Assembly (NCBI RefSeq): GCF_014646815.1
Contig: NZ_BMNZ01000001.1
Location: 1 to 64,000, forward strand
From: Terrabacter tumescens
GTDB lineage: Bacteria > Actinomycetota > Actinomycetes > Actinomycetales > Dermatophilaceae
Direction: 5' to 3'
Length of the DNA: 64,000 nucleotides
Under the pieces are notes generated by a model that made no database searches, had not been told where the DNA came from, and saw only the letters and a program-made list of their open reading frames with translations. Shown here piece after piece: positions 17,820 through 25,370 of the stretch. Each line of letters opens with the position of its first letter. Within the stretch, counting starts at the first letter, position 1. A program made the position numbers and the translations under genes.

Positions 17820-18689
17820 TCAGCGGATCGGCTGTCCCGGACCGACCCCGACGATGTGCATCGCGACGACGAGGTCGTCGACGACCTCGACCGTGAGTCG
17901 TTGGCCGATGCGCAGCAGCCGCAGGCCGCTCGACTCGAACGCCGGCGCCTCGAAGGCCAGCTCGACCCCGTCGTCGCGGAGCACGCTCCCGGTGTGGGTC
18001 TCGGGGTCGAAGCGGTGCACGGTGGCCTGCATGCTCCTGATCCAACCAGATGCACGGTGCTGCAGGACCGCTCGCGTCGCAGGCCCCAGCCCCAGGTGAC
18101 GGGCCTGAGAGAGGCTCCGGGCGTCGTCGACGTCGGTGCGCAGGCGGGGGAGCGGCAGCTCGAGGCGCACCGCGCCGTCGGCTGCGTGGCGACCCGCGCT
18201 GGCAGCCCCGAAGCGGGGTGTGAAGCCGACACCGCAGCGCAGCACCGTGCCGGTGCCGTCGGCGTCGGGCACGAATGACTCGCCGTGCTGGCGCGCGGCC
18301 TCGAGGGCCGATCGCAGCGACGCGCCGTCGAGGGCCGGGAGGTCGCCGAGCAGCGCCGCCACGGACGCACCCGGCCCAGCTGCACGCATACCAGCTCTGA
18401 CGGCGTCGTTGAGTCCGGTGCCCGGGTCGGGCACGACGCGTACGCCGCGGGCCGCCCACGAGCCGGACAGCCCGTCGTCGCTCGTGACGACGAGGAGGCG
18501 TTCGGGGCCGACGGCCTGCAGTGCGGCGGAGAGCGTGTCGGTGGCGATCGCGGCACTGAGGTCGGCGCGGTCCGAGCCGACGGCGCGCGCGAGGCGCGAC
18601 TTGCCGTGCCTCGTCTCCTTGACGGGGACCACGACGTGCCAGTCGGTGGACCCGGCGGTGACGGGGTGCGCGTGGGAGGAGGTCGTCAT
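17820..18689 (-). CDS. cofC: 2-phospho-L-lactate (PEP) guanylyltransferase CofC fused to a cold-shock-like domain
   Basis: A 289-residue frame. Residues ~15-210 are CofC, the nucleotidyltransferase that makes the activated lactate/enolpyruvyl precursor of F420: WHVVVPVKETRHGKSRLA, VVTSDDG, VPDPGTGLNDAVRAGM and LLGDLPAL are visible. From residue 220 an unrelated 70-residue segment begins MQATVHRFDPETHTG, typical of small actinobacterial cold-shock-type proteins (OB fold, degenerate RNP motif). No stop separates them. An internal ATG at 18032 has AGGAG one base before it, so separate translation is possible but spacing is poor. ATG 18689 is the start; the frame upstream is not conserved-looking. 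Confidence 0.85.
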   Translation of the reverse strand: MTTSSHAHPVTAGSTDWHVVVPVKETRHGKSRLARAVGSDRADLSAAIATDTLSAALQAVGPERLLVVTSDDGLSGSWAARGVRVVPDPGTGLNDAVRAGMRAAGPGASVAALLGDLPALDGASLRSALEAARQHGESFVPDADGTGTVLRCGVGFTPRFGAASAGRHAADGAVRLELPLPRLRTDVDDARSLSQARHLGLGPATRAVLQHRASGWIRSMQATVHRFDPETHTGSVLRDDGVELAFEAPAFESSGLRLLRIGQRLTVEVVDDLVVAMHIVGVGPGQPIR

Positions 18690-18803
18690 GCTGGCGATAT
18701 CGTCCCACTCGCCGCCACGCTGCTCGACACCGCGCCGCGAGGTGGACAAGATGAAGCCCTGCCACGTCGACCGGCGTGCGCACGACGAGGAGGACGTGAC
18801 ACC

Positions 18804-19604
18804 GTGACTGCCGGCGCTCGCAAGAGGCAGCTGCCCTTTGCCTACCGGGCAGTGGCGTTCGTGCTCCGGCCCCTGTTGATGCGTGTGACCAAGCGCGACT
18901 GGCGCGGCCTCGAGAACATCCCGGCCGAGGGCGGCTTCGTCGTGTCGACCAACCACATCTCCTACGCCGACCCGCTCGTGTTCGCGCACTTCATGTTCGA
19001 CAGCGGTCGTGAGGCCTACTTCCTCGGCAAGGACAGCCTCTTCGCCATCCCCGTCGTCGGCTGGCTGCTCAAGAAGTGCGGGCAGATCCCCGTCTACCGC
19101 AACTCAGCGGCGGCGACCGACTCGTACCGGGCCGCGGTCGAGGGGGTGCGCGCCGGCAAGGCGCTCGGCATCTTCCCCGAGGGCACCATCACGCGCGACC
19201 CCGACCTCTGGCCGATGCGCGGCAAGACGGGAGCGGCGCGCGTCGCGCTCGAGACCCGCTGCCCGCTGATCCCGGTGGCGCAGTGGGGTGCCCAGGAGAT
19301 CCTGTCGCCCTACGGCCACCGGCCCTCGCTCTTCCCGCGCAAGACGATGATGATGTATGCCGGTCCGCCCGTCGACCTGTCCGACCTCTACGGGCGTCCC
19401 ATCGACACCAAGATCCTCCGCGAGGCGACCGACCGGCTCATGGACCGCATCACCGACCTGCTGGAGGTGCTGCGCGAGGAGAAGCGCCCGACCGAGCGAT
19501 TCGACCCGCGCACGCACGGTGTTCCCGAGATCGGCAACCCGTTGAAGCACCACGAGATCGGGCGCCCGAAGCCGGCCGCGGACACGGACGGGAGCACGTC
19601 ATGA
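18804..19604 (+). CDS. plsC: 1-acyl-sn-glycerol-3-phosphate acyltransferase
   Basis: A 266-residue membrane-associated acyltransferase making phosphatidic acid. The catalytic NHxxxxD box is NHISYAD near residue 50, and FPEGTITRD near 125 is the substrate-binding motif; CPLIPVAQWG follows. GTG 18804 has GGAGG ten bases upstream; the nearby GTG 18795 runs straight into a stop. The stop codon overlaps the gpsA ATG, so the two phospholipid-precursor genes form an operon divergent from cofC. Confidence 0.9.
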   Translation: MTAGARKRQLPFAYRAVAFVLRPLLMRVTKRDWRGLENIPAEGGFVVSTNHISYADPLVFAHFMFDSGREAYFLGKDSLFAIPVVGWLLKKCGQIPVYRNSAAATDSYRAAVEGVRAGKALGIFPEGTITRDPDLWPMRGKTGAARVALETRCPLIPVAQWGAQEILSPYGHRPSLFPRKTMMMYAGPPVDLSDLYGRPIDTKILREATDRLMDRITDLLEVLREEKRPTERFDPRTHGVPEIGNPLKHHEIGRPKPAADTDGSTS

Positions 19605-20599
19605 CGCGGGTCGCCGTGCTGGGCAGCGGCAACTGGGGCACCGCGTTCGCGATGATCCTCGCCGACGCCGGCTGCGACGTGATGATGTGGGCCCGTCGTG
19701 CAGAGGTCGCCGACGCCATCAACGCCGGACGCAACGAGGCCTACCTCCCCGAGCTCGAGCTGCCGGCCCGCGTCCGCGCGACCGTCGACCCCGGTGAGGC
19801 GCTCGAGCGGGCCGGCGTCGTCGTCCTCGCCGTCCCTTCGCAGACGTTGCGCGACAACCTCGGCCAGTGGGGCGACGCCATCCCCGGCGGGGTGCCGGTC
19901 GTCTCGCTGATGAAGGGCGTCGAGCTCGGCACGACGATGCGCATGAGCGAGGTCATCGCCGAGGCGGCGGACATCGAGCAGGACCGCGTCGTCGTCGTCT
20001 CGGGCCCCAACCTCGCCCCGGAGATCGCCCTGCGCCAGCCGGCCGCCGGCGTCGTCGCCTGCCGCGACATGGCCACGGCCGAGCGCGTGGCGGCCGCCTG
20101 CGCGACGCCGTGGTTCCGGCCCTACACCGACACCGACGTCACCGGGGCCGAGGTGTGCGGCGCGACGAAGAACGTCGTGGCCCTCGCCTCCGGCATGGCC
20201 GAGGGGATGGGGTTCGGCGACAACACCAAGGCCACGATCATCACGAGGGGCCTCGCCGAGACGACGCGCCTGGGTCTCGCGCTCGGCGCGCACCCGCAGA
20301 CGTTCATGGGTCTGGCCGGCGTCGGCGACCTCATCGCGACCTGCATGTCGCCGCTGTCGCGCAACCACAGCTTCGGGGTGCGGCTCGGCCGCGGCAGGAC
20401 CGTCGCCGAGGCGACCGCCGAGCTGCGGACGACCACCGAGGGCGTCAAGTCGTGCGAGTCGATCCTCACGCTCGCCCAGCAGCACGACGTCGACATGCCG
20501 ATCTGCGAGCAGGTGGTCGCCGTCATCCGCGACGGTCACCCGGCGAGCGAGGTCGGGCCGCGCCTGATGTCCCGGGACCTCAAGGCCGAGAAGCACTGA
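19601..20599 (+). CDS. gpsA: Glycerol-3-phosphate dehydrogenase [NAD(P)+]
   Basis: A 332-residue cytosolic enzyme making sn-glycerol 3-phosphate from dihydroxyacetone phosphate. The Rossmann motif is VLGSGNWGTAFA at residues 6-17; VSLMKGVE, VVSGPNLAPEIA and the catalytic-region GATKNVVALASGMAEGMGFGDNTKA are all present. ATG 19601 overlaps the plsC TGA (ATGA). It supplies the substrate used upstream of PlsC. Confidence 0.97.
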   Translation: MTRVAVLGSGNWGTAFAMILADAGCDVMMWARRAEVADAINAGRNEAYLPELELPARVRATVDPGEALERAGVVVLAVPSQTLRDNLGQWGDAIPGGVPVVSLMKGVELGTTMRMSEVIAEAADIEQDRVVVVSGPNLAPEIALRQPAAGVVACRDMATAERVAAACATPWFRPYTDTDVTGAEVCGATKNVVALASGMAEGMGFGDNTKATIITRGLAETTRLGLALGAHPQTFMGLAGVGDLIATCMSPLSRNHSFGVRLGRGRTVAEATAELRTTTEGVKSCESILTLAQQHDVDMPICEQVVAVIRDGHPASEVGPRLMSRDLKAEKH

Positions 20600-20634
20600 G
20601 GGAGAGGCGGTTCGGCGCGCTGCCGAGCGGTCGA

Positions 20635-20652
20635 GGCGGGTCCGCCCCCGCC
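20635..20652. terminator. Weak hairpin between convergent gpsA and the PCD/glyoxalase gene
   Basis: GGCGGG and CCCGCC, 6-bp stem with a 6-nt loop, in the 54-nt convergent gap. Confidence 0.35.
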
Positions 20653-20653
20653 G

Positions 20654-21361
20654 TCAGCCCTCCGAGGCCGCCCGCAGCGACGTGCAGACGCACGCCTTGT
20701 TGCCGTCCTGGTCGGCGATCACGGTGAACGACGGGGCCTGGCTGTCGTCGACGACGACCCCGCCCGCGGCGACCGCCGCCGCAATGCGCTGCTCGGCCAC
20801 CTCTGGAGCGACCCACACGTCGAGGTGGAAGCGCTGCCGCGGGGTGTCGTGCTCGTCGGTGTCCTGGAACCACAGGATCGGGACGCGGCGGGTCGCGTCG
20901 CGCACGTCGTCCCCTATGGTGCCCCTGCCGCGGGCGTCCGTCGACCCGGTGAGCAGGGCGGACCACACGGGCGAGACCGCGTCCGCGTGGGCCGTGTCGA
21001 GCGCCAGCTCGACCGTCGTGACCGCCGCAGGGTCGGGCCGTGCGCCGTGGTCGGGCGCCAGCTCGGAGATGCGGCGTGCGAGGTCGACGTCCTGCTGGGT
21101 CACCCACTCGACGACGTGCTCGACGCCGTCGGCGTCCCGGTGGACCGCGTCGTCGCTGACGAGGACCAGGTCGACGTACGCGTCGCCCATCGTCACGCGC
21201 GGATGGTGGCCTGCTGCATCGCCGGCCAGCGCGACCGCCGAGACGAACCGCGCACCGCTCGCGAAGTCGTCGACGACGTAGCGGGCGTGCAGGCCCTGTC
21301 CGAGCTTGCGCCAGTCGGTGAGTGCGGCCTCGGTGATCTGGGTCCCCGTCAGCATGTCCAT
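20654..21361 (-). CDS. Pterin carbinolamine dehydratase-like / glyoxalase-like fusion protein
   Basis: A 235-residue two-domain protein. The N-terminal ~105 residues resemble 4a-hydroxytetrahydrobiopterin dehydratase (TDWRKLGQGLHARYVVDDF, AGHHPRVTMGDAYVDLVL, VTQQDVDLARRISELA). The C-terminal half is a VOC/glyoxalase-like domain (PILWFQDTDEHDTPRQRFHLDVWV; SFTVIADQDGNKACVC). Actinobacteria have such fusions but no known function. ATG 21361 is set by the leaderless -10 box. The gene converges on gpsA. Confidence 0.7.
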   Translation of the reverse strand: MDMLTGTQITEAALTDWRKLGQGLHARYVVDDFASGARFVSAVALAGDAAGHHPRVTMGDAYVDLVLVSDDAVHRDADGVEHVVEWVTQQDVDLARRISELAPDHGARPDPAAVTTVELALDTAHADAVSPVWSALLTGSTDARGRGTIGDDVRDATRRVPILWFQDTDEHDTPRQRFHLDVWVAPEVAEQRIAAAVAAGGVVVDDSQAPSFTVIADQDGNKACVCTSLRAASEG

Positions 21362-21367
21362 GCGCCC

Positions 21368-21373
21368 ACGCTA
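21368..21373 (-). promoter_or_regulatory. -10 hexamer TAGCGT before the PCD/glyoxalase gene
   Basis: TAGCGT on the minus strand, then gggcgc (6 nt), then ATG 21361. Confidence 0.5.
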
Positions 21374-21408
21374 GGGGCGGACGCGGACGATCCGCGTCCG
21401 CGAGCCGG

Positions 21409-22014
21409 TCACGCCTCCCGGGCCGCGGGTGCGAGCACCCGGTCGATGACCGGCAGCGCCCGGAGGGCGTGTACGGCCCACGTCAGGAGCTTGCTCAGCA
21501 GCACCCAGCCGAGACCGGCCACGGCACCGCCGAGGAGCAGGCCGGCGACGACGTCGTGGGGGTAGTGCGCCCCGACGTAGACGCGGGTGGCCGCCATGAG
21601 CAGAGCGGCCACGGCGGCGAGTGTCCCGAGGCGCTTCGACACCAGCAGGAGGCCGACGGCCGCGGCGCCGGCCATCACCGAGTGGTCCGAGGGGAACGAC
21701 CAGTCCGTCGTGCGGTCGACGAGCACGAGGACGGAGGGGTGCGCGGCATACGGCCTGGCCTCGGCCACGAGCGCGGCGACCGGCTGGTTGACGGCGACGG
21801 CGAGCAGGGTGCCGAGCCCCGCCCAGACGGCCGCCGCGAGCACCCGGTCGGAGGCGCTGCGGCGGCGCCAGGCGGCCACGAGCATCAGCGCCGCGAAGAC
21901 GACGAGGCCGTACTTCGCGTAGGCCGTCGCGGGCGCGTGCAGCCAGGTCGACGTGCGCGCGAAGTCGTTGACGCGCAGGAACAGGGCAGTGCTGAGGTCC
22001 AGCAGGTTGCTCAC
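21409..22014 (-). CDS. PAP2-superfamily phosphatase
   Basis: A 201-residue membrane protein with about five or six hydrophobic segments and the PAP2 signature blocks EARPYAAHP, SFPSDHSVMAG and RVYVGAHYPHDVVAG, which contain the catalytic His and Asp residues. The lysine usually seven residues before the RP pair is not where expected. Likely substrates are undecaprenyl diphosphate or phosphatidic-acid-type lipids. GTG 22014 has AGGA six bases upstream, better than the upstream in-frame start at 22071. Confidence 0.82.
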   Translation of the reverse strand: MSNLLDLSTALFLRVNDFARTSTWLHAPATAYAKYGLVVFAALMLVAAWRRRSASDRVLAAAVWAGLGTLLAVAVNQPVAALVAEARPYAAHPSVLVLVDRTTDWSFPSDHSVMAGAAAVGLLLVSKRLGTLAAVAALLMAATRVYVGAHYPHDVVAGLLLGGAVAGLGWVLLSKLLTWAVHALRALPVIDRVLAPAAREA

Positions 22015-22110
22015 GTGGGGTCCTTCGCGGGGGTCGGCGTCCGCCGCGGGTGACCCGCGACGAAGGACCAAGCCTCCCGGGTGAATCTGAGCGAAATCTC
22101 AGAGTCGGGC

Positions 22111-23196
22111 TCAGACCGCGGCCAAGGCCCGGTCGAGGTCGGCCCAGAGGTCGTCGACGTGCTCGATGCCGACCGACAGGCGCAGCAGGTTGGCCGGGAC
22201 CTCCCGGGACTCCGAGGGGTGGCGGCGGCGGCGCTCGAGCTGCGACTCCACGCCGCCGAGGCTCGTCGAGTGCAGCCACAGACGGGTCGCGGCGCAGACC
22301 CGCTCGGCCGCATCCGCGTCACCCGCGACGTCGATCGACAGGATCGCGCCCGAGCCGGGGTAGCGCACGCGCGCGACCGACGGGTGGCCCTCGAGGCGCC
22401 GCGCCAGCTCGGCGGCGCTGGCGCTCGCCCGCTCGAAGCGCACCGCCAGGGTCCGCAGGCCGCGCAGGGCGAGGAAGACCTCCATCGGACCGGCGATGGC
22501 GCCGTGCAGGGTGCGGTGGCGACGGAGGCGCTCGCCGATCTCGCGCCCGCGCTCGGTGTCGCCGACGACCGTCGCGCCGAGCACGACGTCGCTGTGGCCG
22601 GAGAGGTACTTCGTCACCGAGTGCACGACGACGTCGGCGCCGAGGGACAGGGGACGGCACAGCAGCGGGGTGGAGAGCGTGTTGTCGACGACGCTCGTCA
22701 CGCCGAGCTCACGCGACCGGGCCAGGACGACGTCGAGCTCGGTGACGTCCATGAGCGGGTTGGTCGGCGACTCGAGCCACAGCAGGTCGGCCGACTCGAG
22801 GGCGGCGAGGAAGCCTGCCGTGTCGGTCGCGTGGACGCGGACGACCGTCCCGCCGGCCTGCTCGTGCGCGTCCAGCAGGTCGCCCGTGCCGTTGTACGTC
22901 GTGTCCGGGGCGAGCACCGTGCCTCGCGCCGGGACGAGGGACAGCGCCGCCGAGATGGCGCCCATGCCGGACGCGTGGACGAGCGCGCGCCCGCCCTCCA
23001 GGCCGCCGAGCGCCTCCTCGAACGCGTTCCACGTCGGGTTGCCCGAGCGGGCGTAGTTGACCGCGCCGTCCGCGGCATACGTCGACGTCAGCTCGACGGG
23101 CACGTTGACCGACGCGCCGGGGGAGCGGCCCGGGCGTCCCGACGCCACGAGGTAGGTGTCGACGTGCAGCTGCTGCGGATTCGCCTCGGTGCCCAC
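22111..23196 (-). CDS. Cys/Met-metabolism PLP-dependent enzyme (cystathionine gamma-synthase/lyase type)
   Basis: A 361-residue fold-type I PLP enzyme. YARSGNPTWNAFEEALGGLE binds cofactor and substrate, SGMGAISAAL is the phosphate-binding loop, and the PLP lysine lies in HSVTKYLSGHSDVVLGA (around 190). Near the C-terminus are SLGGVESQLE and LLRLSVGIEHVDDLW. Family members act in trans-sulfuration (gamma-synthase, gamma- or beta-lyase); sequence alone does not settle which. The GTG 23196 start follows TACGCT by 6 nt. It diverges from ddl across 49 bp. Confidence 0.88.
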   Translation of the reverse strand: MGTEANPQQLHVDTYLVASGRPGRSPGASVNVPVELTSTYAADGAVNYARSGNPTWNAFEEALGGLEGGRALVHASGMGAISAALSLVPARGTVLAPDTTYNGTGDLLDAHEQAGGTVVRVHATDTAGFLAALESADLLWLESPTNPLMDVTELDVVLARSRELGVTSVVDNTLSTPLLCRPLSLGADVVVHSVTKYLSGHSDVVLGATVVGDTERGREIGERLRRHRTLHGAIAGPMEVFLALRGLRTLAVRFERASASAAELARRLEGHPSVARVRYPGSGAILSIDVAGDADAAERVCAATRLWLHSTSLGGVESQLERRRRHPSESREVPANLLRLSVGIEHVDDLWADLDRALAAV

Positions 23197-23202
23197 GCCG
23201 TC

Positions 23203-23208
23203 AGCGTA
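23203..23208 (-). promoter_or_regulatory. -10 hexamer TACGCT before the Cys/Met PLP enzyme gene
   Basis: TACGCT on the minus strand, 6 nt before GTG 23196. Confidence 0.5.
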
Positions 23209-23231
23209 CGAGGGGCCCCCACGAGGCGGGA

Positions 23232-23237
23232 TAGAGT
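23232..23237 (+). promoter_or_regulatory. -10 hexamer TAGAGT before ddl
   Basis: TAGAGT, 8 nt before ATG 23246, 24 bp from the divergent -10 of the PLP enzyme gene. Confidence 0.45.
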
Positions 23238-23245
23238 CTCGTCTG

Positions 23246-24385
23246 ATGACCACGGACCAGCCCCAGCCCGACCAGCCGAGCCGCCGCCCCCGCGTCGCCA
23301 TCGTCTTCGGAGGCCGCTCCTCCGAGCACGCCGTCTCCTGCTCGACGGCCGCGAGCGTCCTGCGCTCCATCGACCGCGACAAGTACGACGTCGTGCCCGT
23401 CGGCATCGCCCGCGACGGCCACTGGGTGCTCGTCGCCGACGATCCCGAGCCGCTGCGCCTGCTGCCGGGCCAGACCCCCGAGGTCGACGGTGCCGGAGCA
23501 TCCGTCGTGGTGCCGCTCAGCACCGGCGACCGCTCGCTGACCGTCCTCGAGCCGGGCGAGCCGCCGCGCGCGCTCGGCGACGTCGACGTCGTCTTCCCGC
23601 TGCTGCACGGCCCGTTCGGCGAGGACGGCACCCTCCAGGGCCTGCTCGACCTCGCCGACGTGCGTTACGTCGGCTCCGGCGTGACGGCCTCGGCGGTCAT
23701 GATGGACAAGGCGATGATGAAGGTCGTCTTCGAGGCGGCCGGGCTCAAGGTCGGCCCGTACGTCGTCATCACCGACCGCGACTGGCGACGTGACCCCGAG
23801 GCGGCCCTGTCGCGCGTCGACACCCTCGGCTGGCCGGTCTTCGTCAAGCCCGCCCGAGCCGGCTCGAGCATGGGCATCTCGAAGGTCGACGACGTGTCGG
23901 GCCTGCGCGCCGCCGTCGAGGCCGCGCGCGAGCACGACCCCAAGGTCGTCGTCGAGGCAGCCGTCGCGGGTCGCGAGATCGAGTGCGGGGTCCTCGACGG
24001 CCACGGCACCGACGGTCCGCGCACCTCCGAGCTCGGTGAGGCCGTCGTCGTGTCGGGCCACGCGTTCTACGACTTCGAGGCGAAGTACCTCGCCGAGGGC
24101 GACGTGCGGCTCGACTGCCCGGCCGACGTGCCGGCCGAGGTGGCCGACCGGATCCGGGAGATGTCGGTGCTCGCCTTCGAGGCCGCCGGCTGCGAGGGCC
24201 TGGCCCGCGTCGACTTCTTCTACACGCCGTCGGGCGACGTCGTCATCAACGAGATCAACACCATGCCCGGCTTCACCCCGCACTCGATGTATCCCCGGAT
24301 GTGGGCGGCCTCGGGCCTTGCGTACCCCGACCTCATCGACGAGCTGATCTCGCTCGCCCTCGAGCGCCGCACGGGCCTGCGCTGA
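23246..24385 (+). CDS. ddl: D-alanine--D-alanine ligase
   Basis: A 379-residue ATP-grasp enzyme making D-Ala-D-Ala for peptidoglycan. Signatures: IVFGGRSSEHAVSCSTAAS (residues 18-36), LLHGPFGEDGTLQGLLDLA, VFVKPARAGSSMGISKV, and the metal- and product-binding VINEINTMPGFTPHSMYPRM near the C-terminus. ATG 23246 is set by the -10 box; 15 polar residues precede the fold. A hairpin lies 65 nt downstream. Confidence 0.97.
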   Translation: MTTDQPQPDQPSRRPRVAIVFGGRSSEHAVSCSTAASVLRSIDRDKYDVVPVGIARDGHWVLVADDPEPLRLLPGQTPEVDGAGASVVVPLSTGDRSLTVLEPGEPPRALGDVDVVFPLLHGPFGEDGTLQGLLDLADVRYVGSGVTASAVMMDKAMMKVVFEAAGLKVGPYVVITDRDWRRDPEAALSRVDTLGWPVFVKPARAGSSMGISKVDDVSGLRAAVEAAREHDPKVVVEAAVAGREIECGVLDGHGTDGPRTSELGEAVVVSGHAFYDFEAKYLAEGDVRLDCPADVPAEVADRIREMSVLAFEAAGCEGLARVDFFYTPSGDVVINEINTMPGFTPHSMYPRMWAASGLAYPDLIDELISLALERRTGLR

Positions 24386-24450
24386 CCCACGACGCACGGT
24401 GGGCGCCTGAGCGCCCGCCCGGCTCGAAGGTCACGCGGCGTGACAGGGAA

Positions 24451-24488
24451 GGGCACGGCATACGCCCGCGGTCGTATGCCGTGTGCCC
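24451..24488 (+). terminator. Terminator hairpin between ddl and the convergent DUF3515 gene
   Basis: GGCATACG/CGTATGCC (8 bp) around an 8-nt loop, extended by GGGCAC/GTGCCC with a 2-nt bulge. Its arms are copies of the dispersed GGCATAC heptamer. Confidence 0.65.
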
Positions 24489-24491
24489 GGG

Positions 24492-24941
24492 TCAGCCGAC
24501 GCAGTGCCGGCCGTTCTCGGGCAGGGTCCGCGCGACCGCGGTGAAGGCCGGCAGCAGCAGCGGAACCGCGCCGTAGGACCCGGGCGCGAGCACCTCGATC
24601 GCCGGGTCGCGACCGTACGTCGTGGCCGCCGAGCCGTCGGAGAGCGGCCGCACGACCCAGTCGACGCCGTCGACGGTGACGCAGTCCTGCGTCGTGGGGC
24701 CGAGCGGGTCGAGGCCGCAGCGGGCGATGATCGCGGGGTCGCCCCACGCCGCGACCGAGCTGTCGTCGGGCTGCGTGGCGACGCGCGCGTGACCGCTGAC
24801 CTCACTGGGCCAGGGGGCCGACGTGCACACCGGCGCGGACGCCTGGGGGGCCAGGGCCACCTCGGGTGCGCGGCTGCACGCGGACAGCACGACGGCGGCG
24901 CCGATGAGCGCCGCCGTCGTGAGGTACGGGCGTCCGGTCAG
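24492..24941 (-). CDS. DUF3515-family lipoprotein, probable CTG start
   Basis: From GTG 24890 the frame gives 132 residues beginning VLSACSRAPE, with Trp/Cys-containing blocks (SEVSGHARVATQPDD, GLDPLGPTTQDCVTVDGVDW) typical of DUF3515. Read further upstream in frame it becomes LTGRPYLTTAALIGAAVVLSAC, a complete lipoprotein signal with lipobox LSAC. No ATG, GTG or TTG exists in frame before the stop at 24975, but CTG 24941 has GAGG seven bases upstream, overlapping the stop of the preceding Lrp-type gene. I therefore place the start at CTG 24941 (149 residues). Function unknown. Confidence 0.65.
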   Translation of the reverse strand: MTGRPYLTTAALIGAAVVLSACSRAPEVALAPQASAPVCTSAPWPSEVSGHARVATQPDDSSVAAWGDPAIIARCGLDPLGPTTQDCVTVDGVDWVVRPLSDGSAATTYGRDPAIEVLAPGSYGAVPLLLPAFTAVARTLPENGRHCVG

Positions 24942-24951
24942 GGGGCTGGCC

Positions 24952-25185
24952 TCAGACGTGGACGACCGTGCAGGTCAGGGTCCGGGTGATGCCGGGGACG
25001 TCCTGGAGCTTGGCGATGACGAGACGACCGAGGTCGTCGACGTTCGAGGCCTCCACGCGGGCGATGACGTCGTAGGGACCCGTCACGTCCTCGGCGAGGG
25101 TCACGCCCGAGATGCCGGCGATCTGCTCCGCCACGCTCGCGGCCTTGCCGACTTCGGTCTGAATCAGGATGTAGGCCTGGACCAC
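24952..25185 (-). CDS. Stand-alone Lrp/AsnC ligand-binding (RAM) domain protein
   Basis: A 77-residue protein (VQAYILIQTEVGKAASVAEQ ... GPYDVIARVEASNVDDLGRL) corresponding to the effector-binding half of Lrp/AsnC regulators without the DNA-binding domain. Such domains form oligomers and bind amino acids; they may modulate full-length Lrp proteins. The start is GTG 25185, preceded by AGGTGAC. The DUF3515 gene follows 10 nt after its stop. Confidence 0.85.
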   Translation of the reverse strand: MVQAYILIQTEVGKAASVAEQIAGISGVTLAEDVTGPYDVIARVEASNVDDLGRLVIAKLQDVPGITRTLTCTVVHV

Positions 25186-25370
25186 GTGTCACCTCACTGT
25201 GTGTCGATCGTTGGTCGGTCGCGCGTGGGCATGGTGCCGGGGCACGACCGGTCGGAACGGCAGGCCTCAGTGTGACTGCGACCGTGCCCTGACGCTACCT
25301 TGCCATGGGGCTCCACGTCCCCTGGAAACCGGGCCCGCTGACGGCCGTCCACCGAAAGGGTGTGTGATCC

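Noticed and set aside
25199-25370. Possible TPP riboswitch before thiL
   Set aside because: I find neither the conserved CTGAGA nor the P1-P3 stem arrangement; only a possible -10 and a ribosome-binding site.
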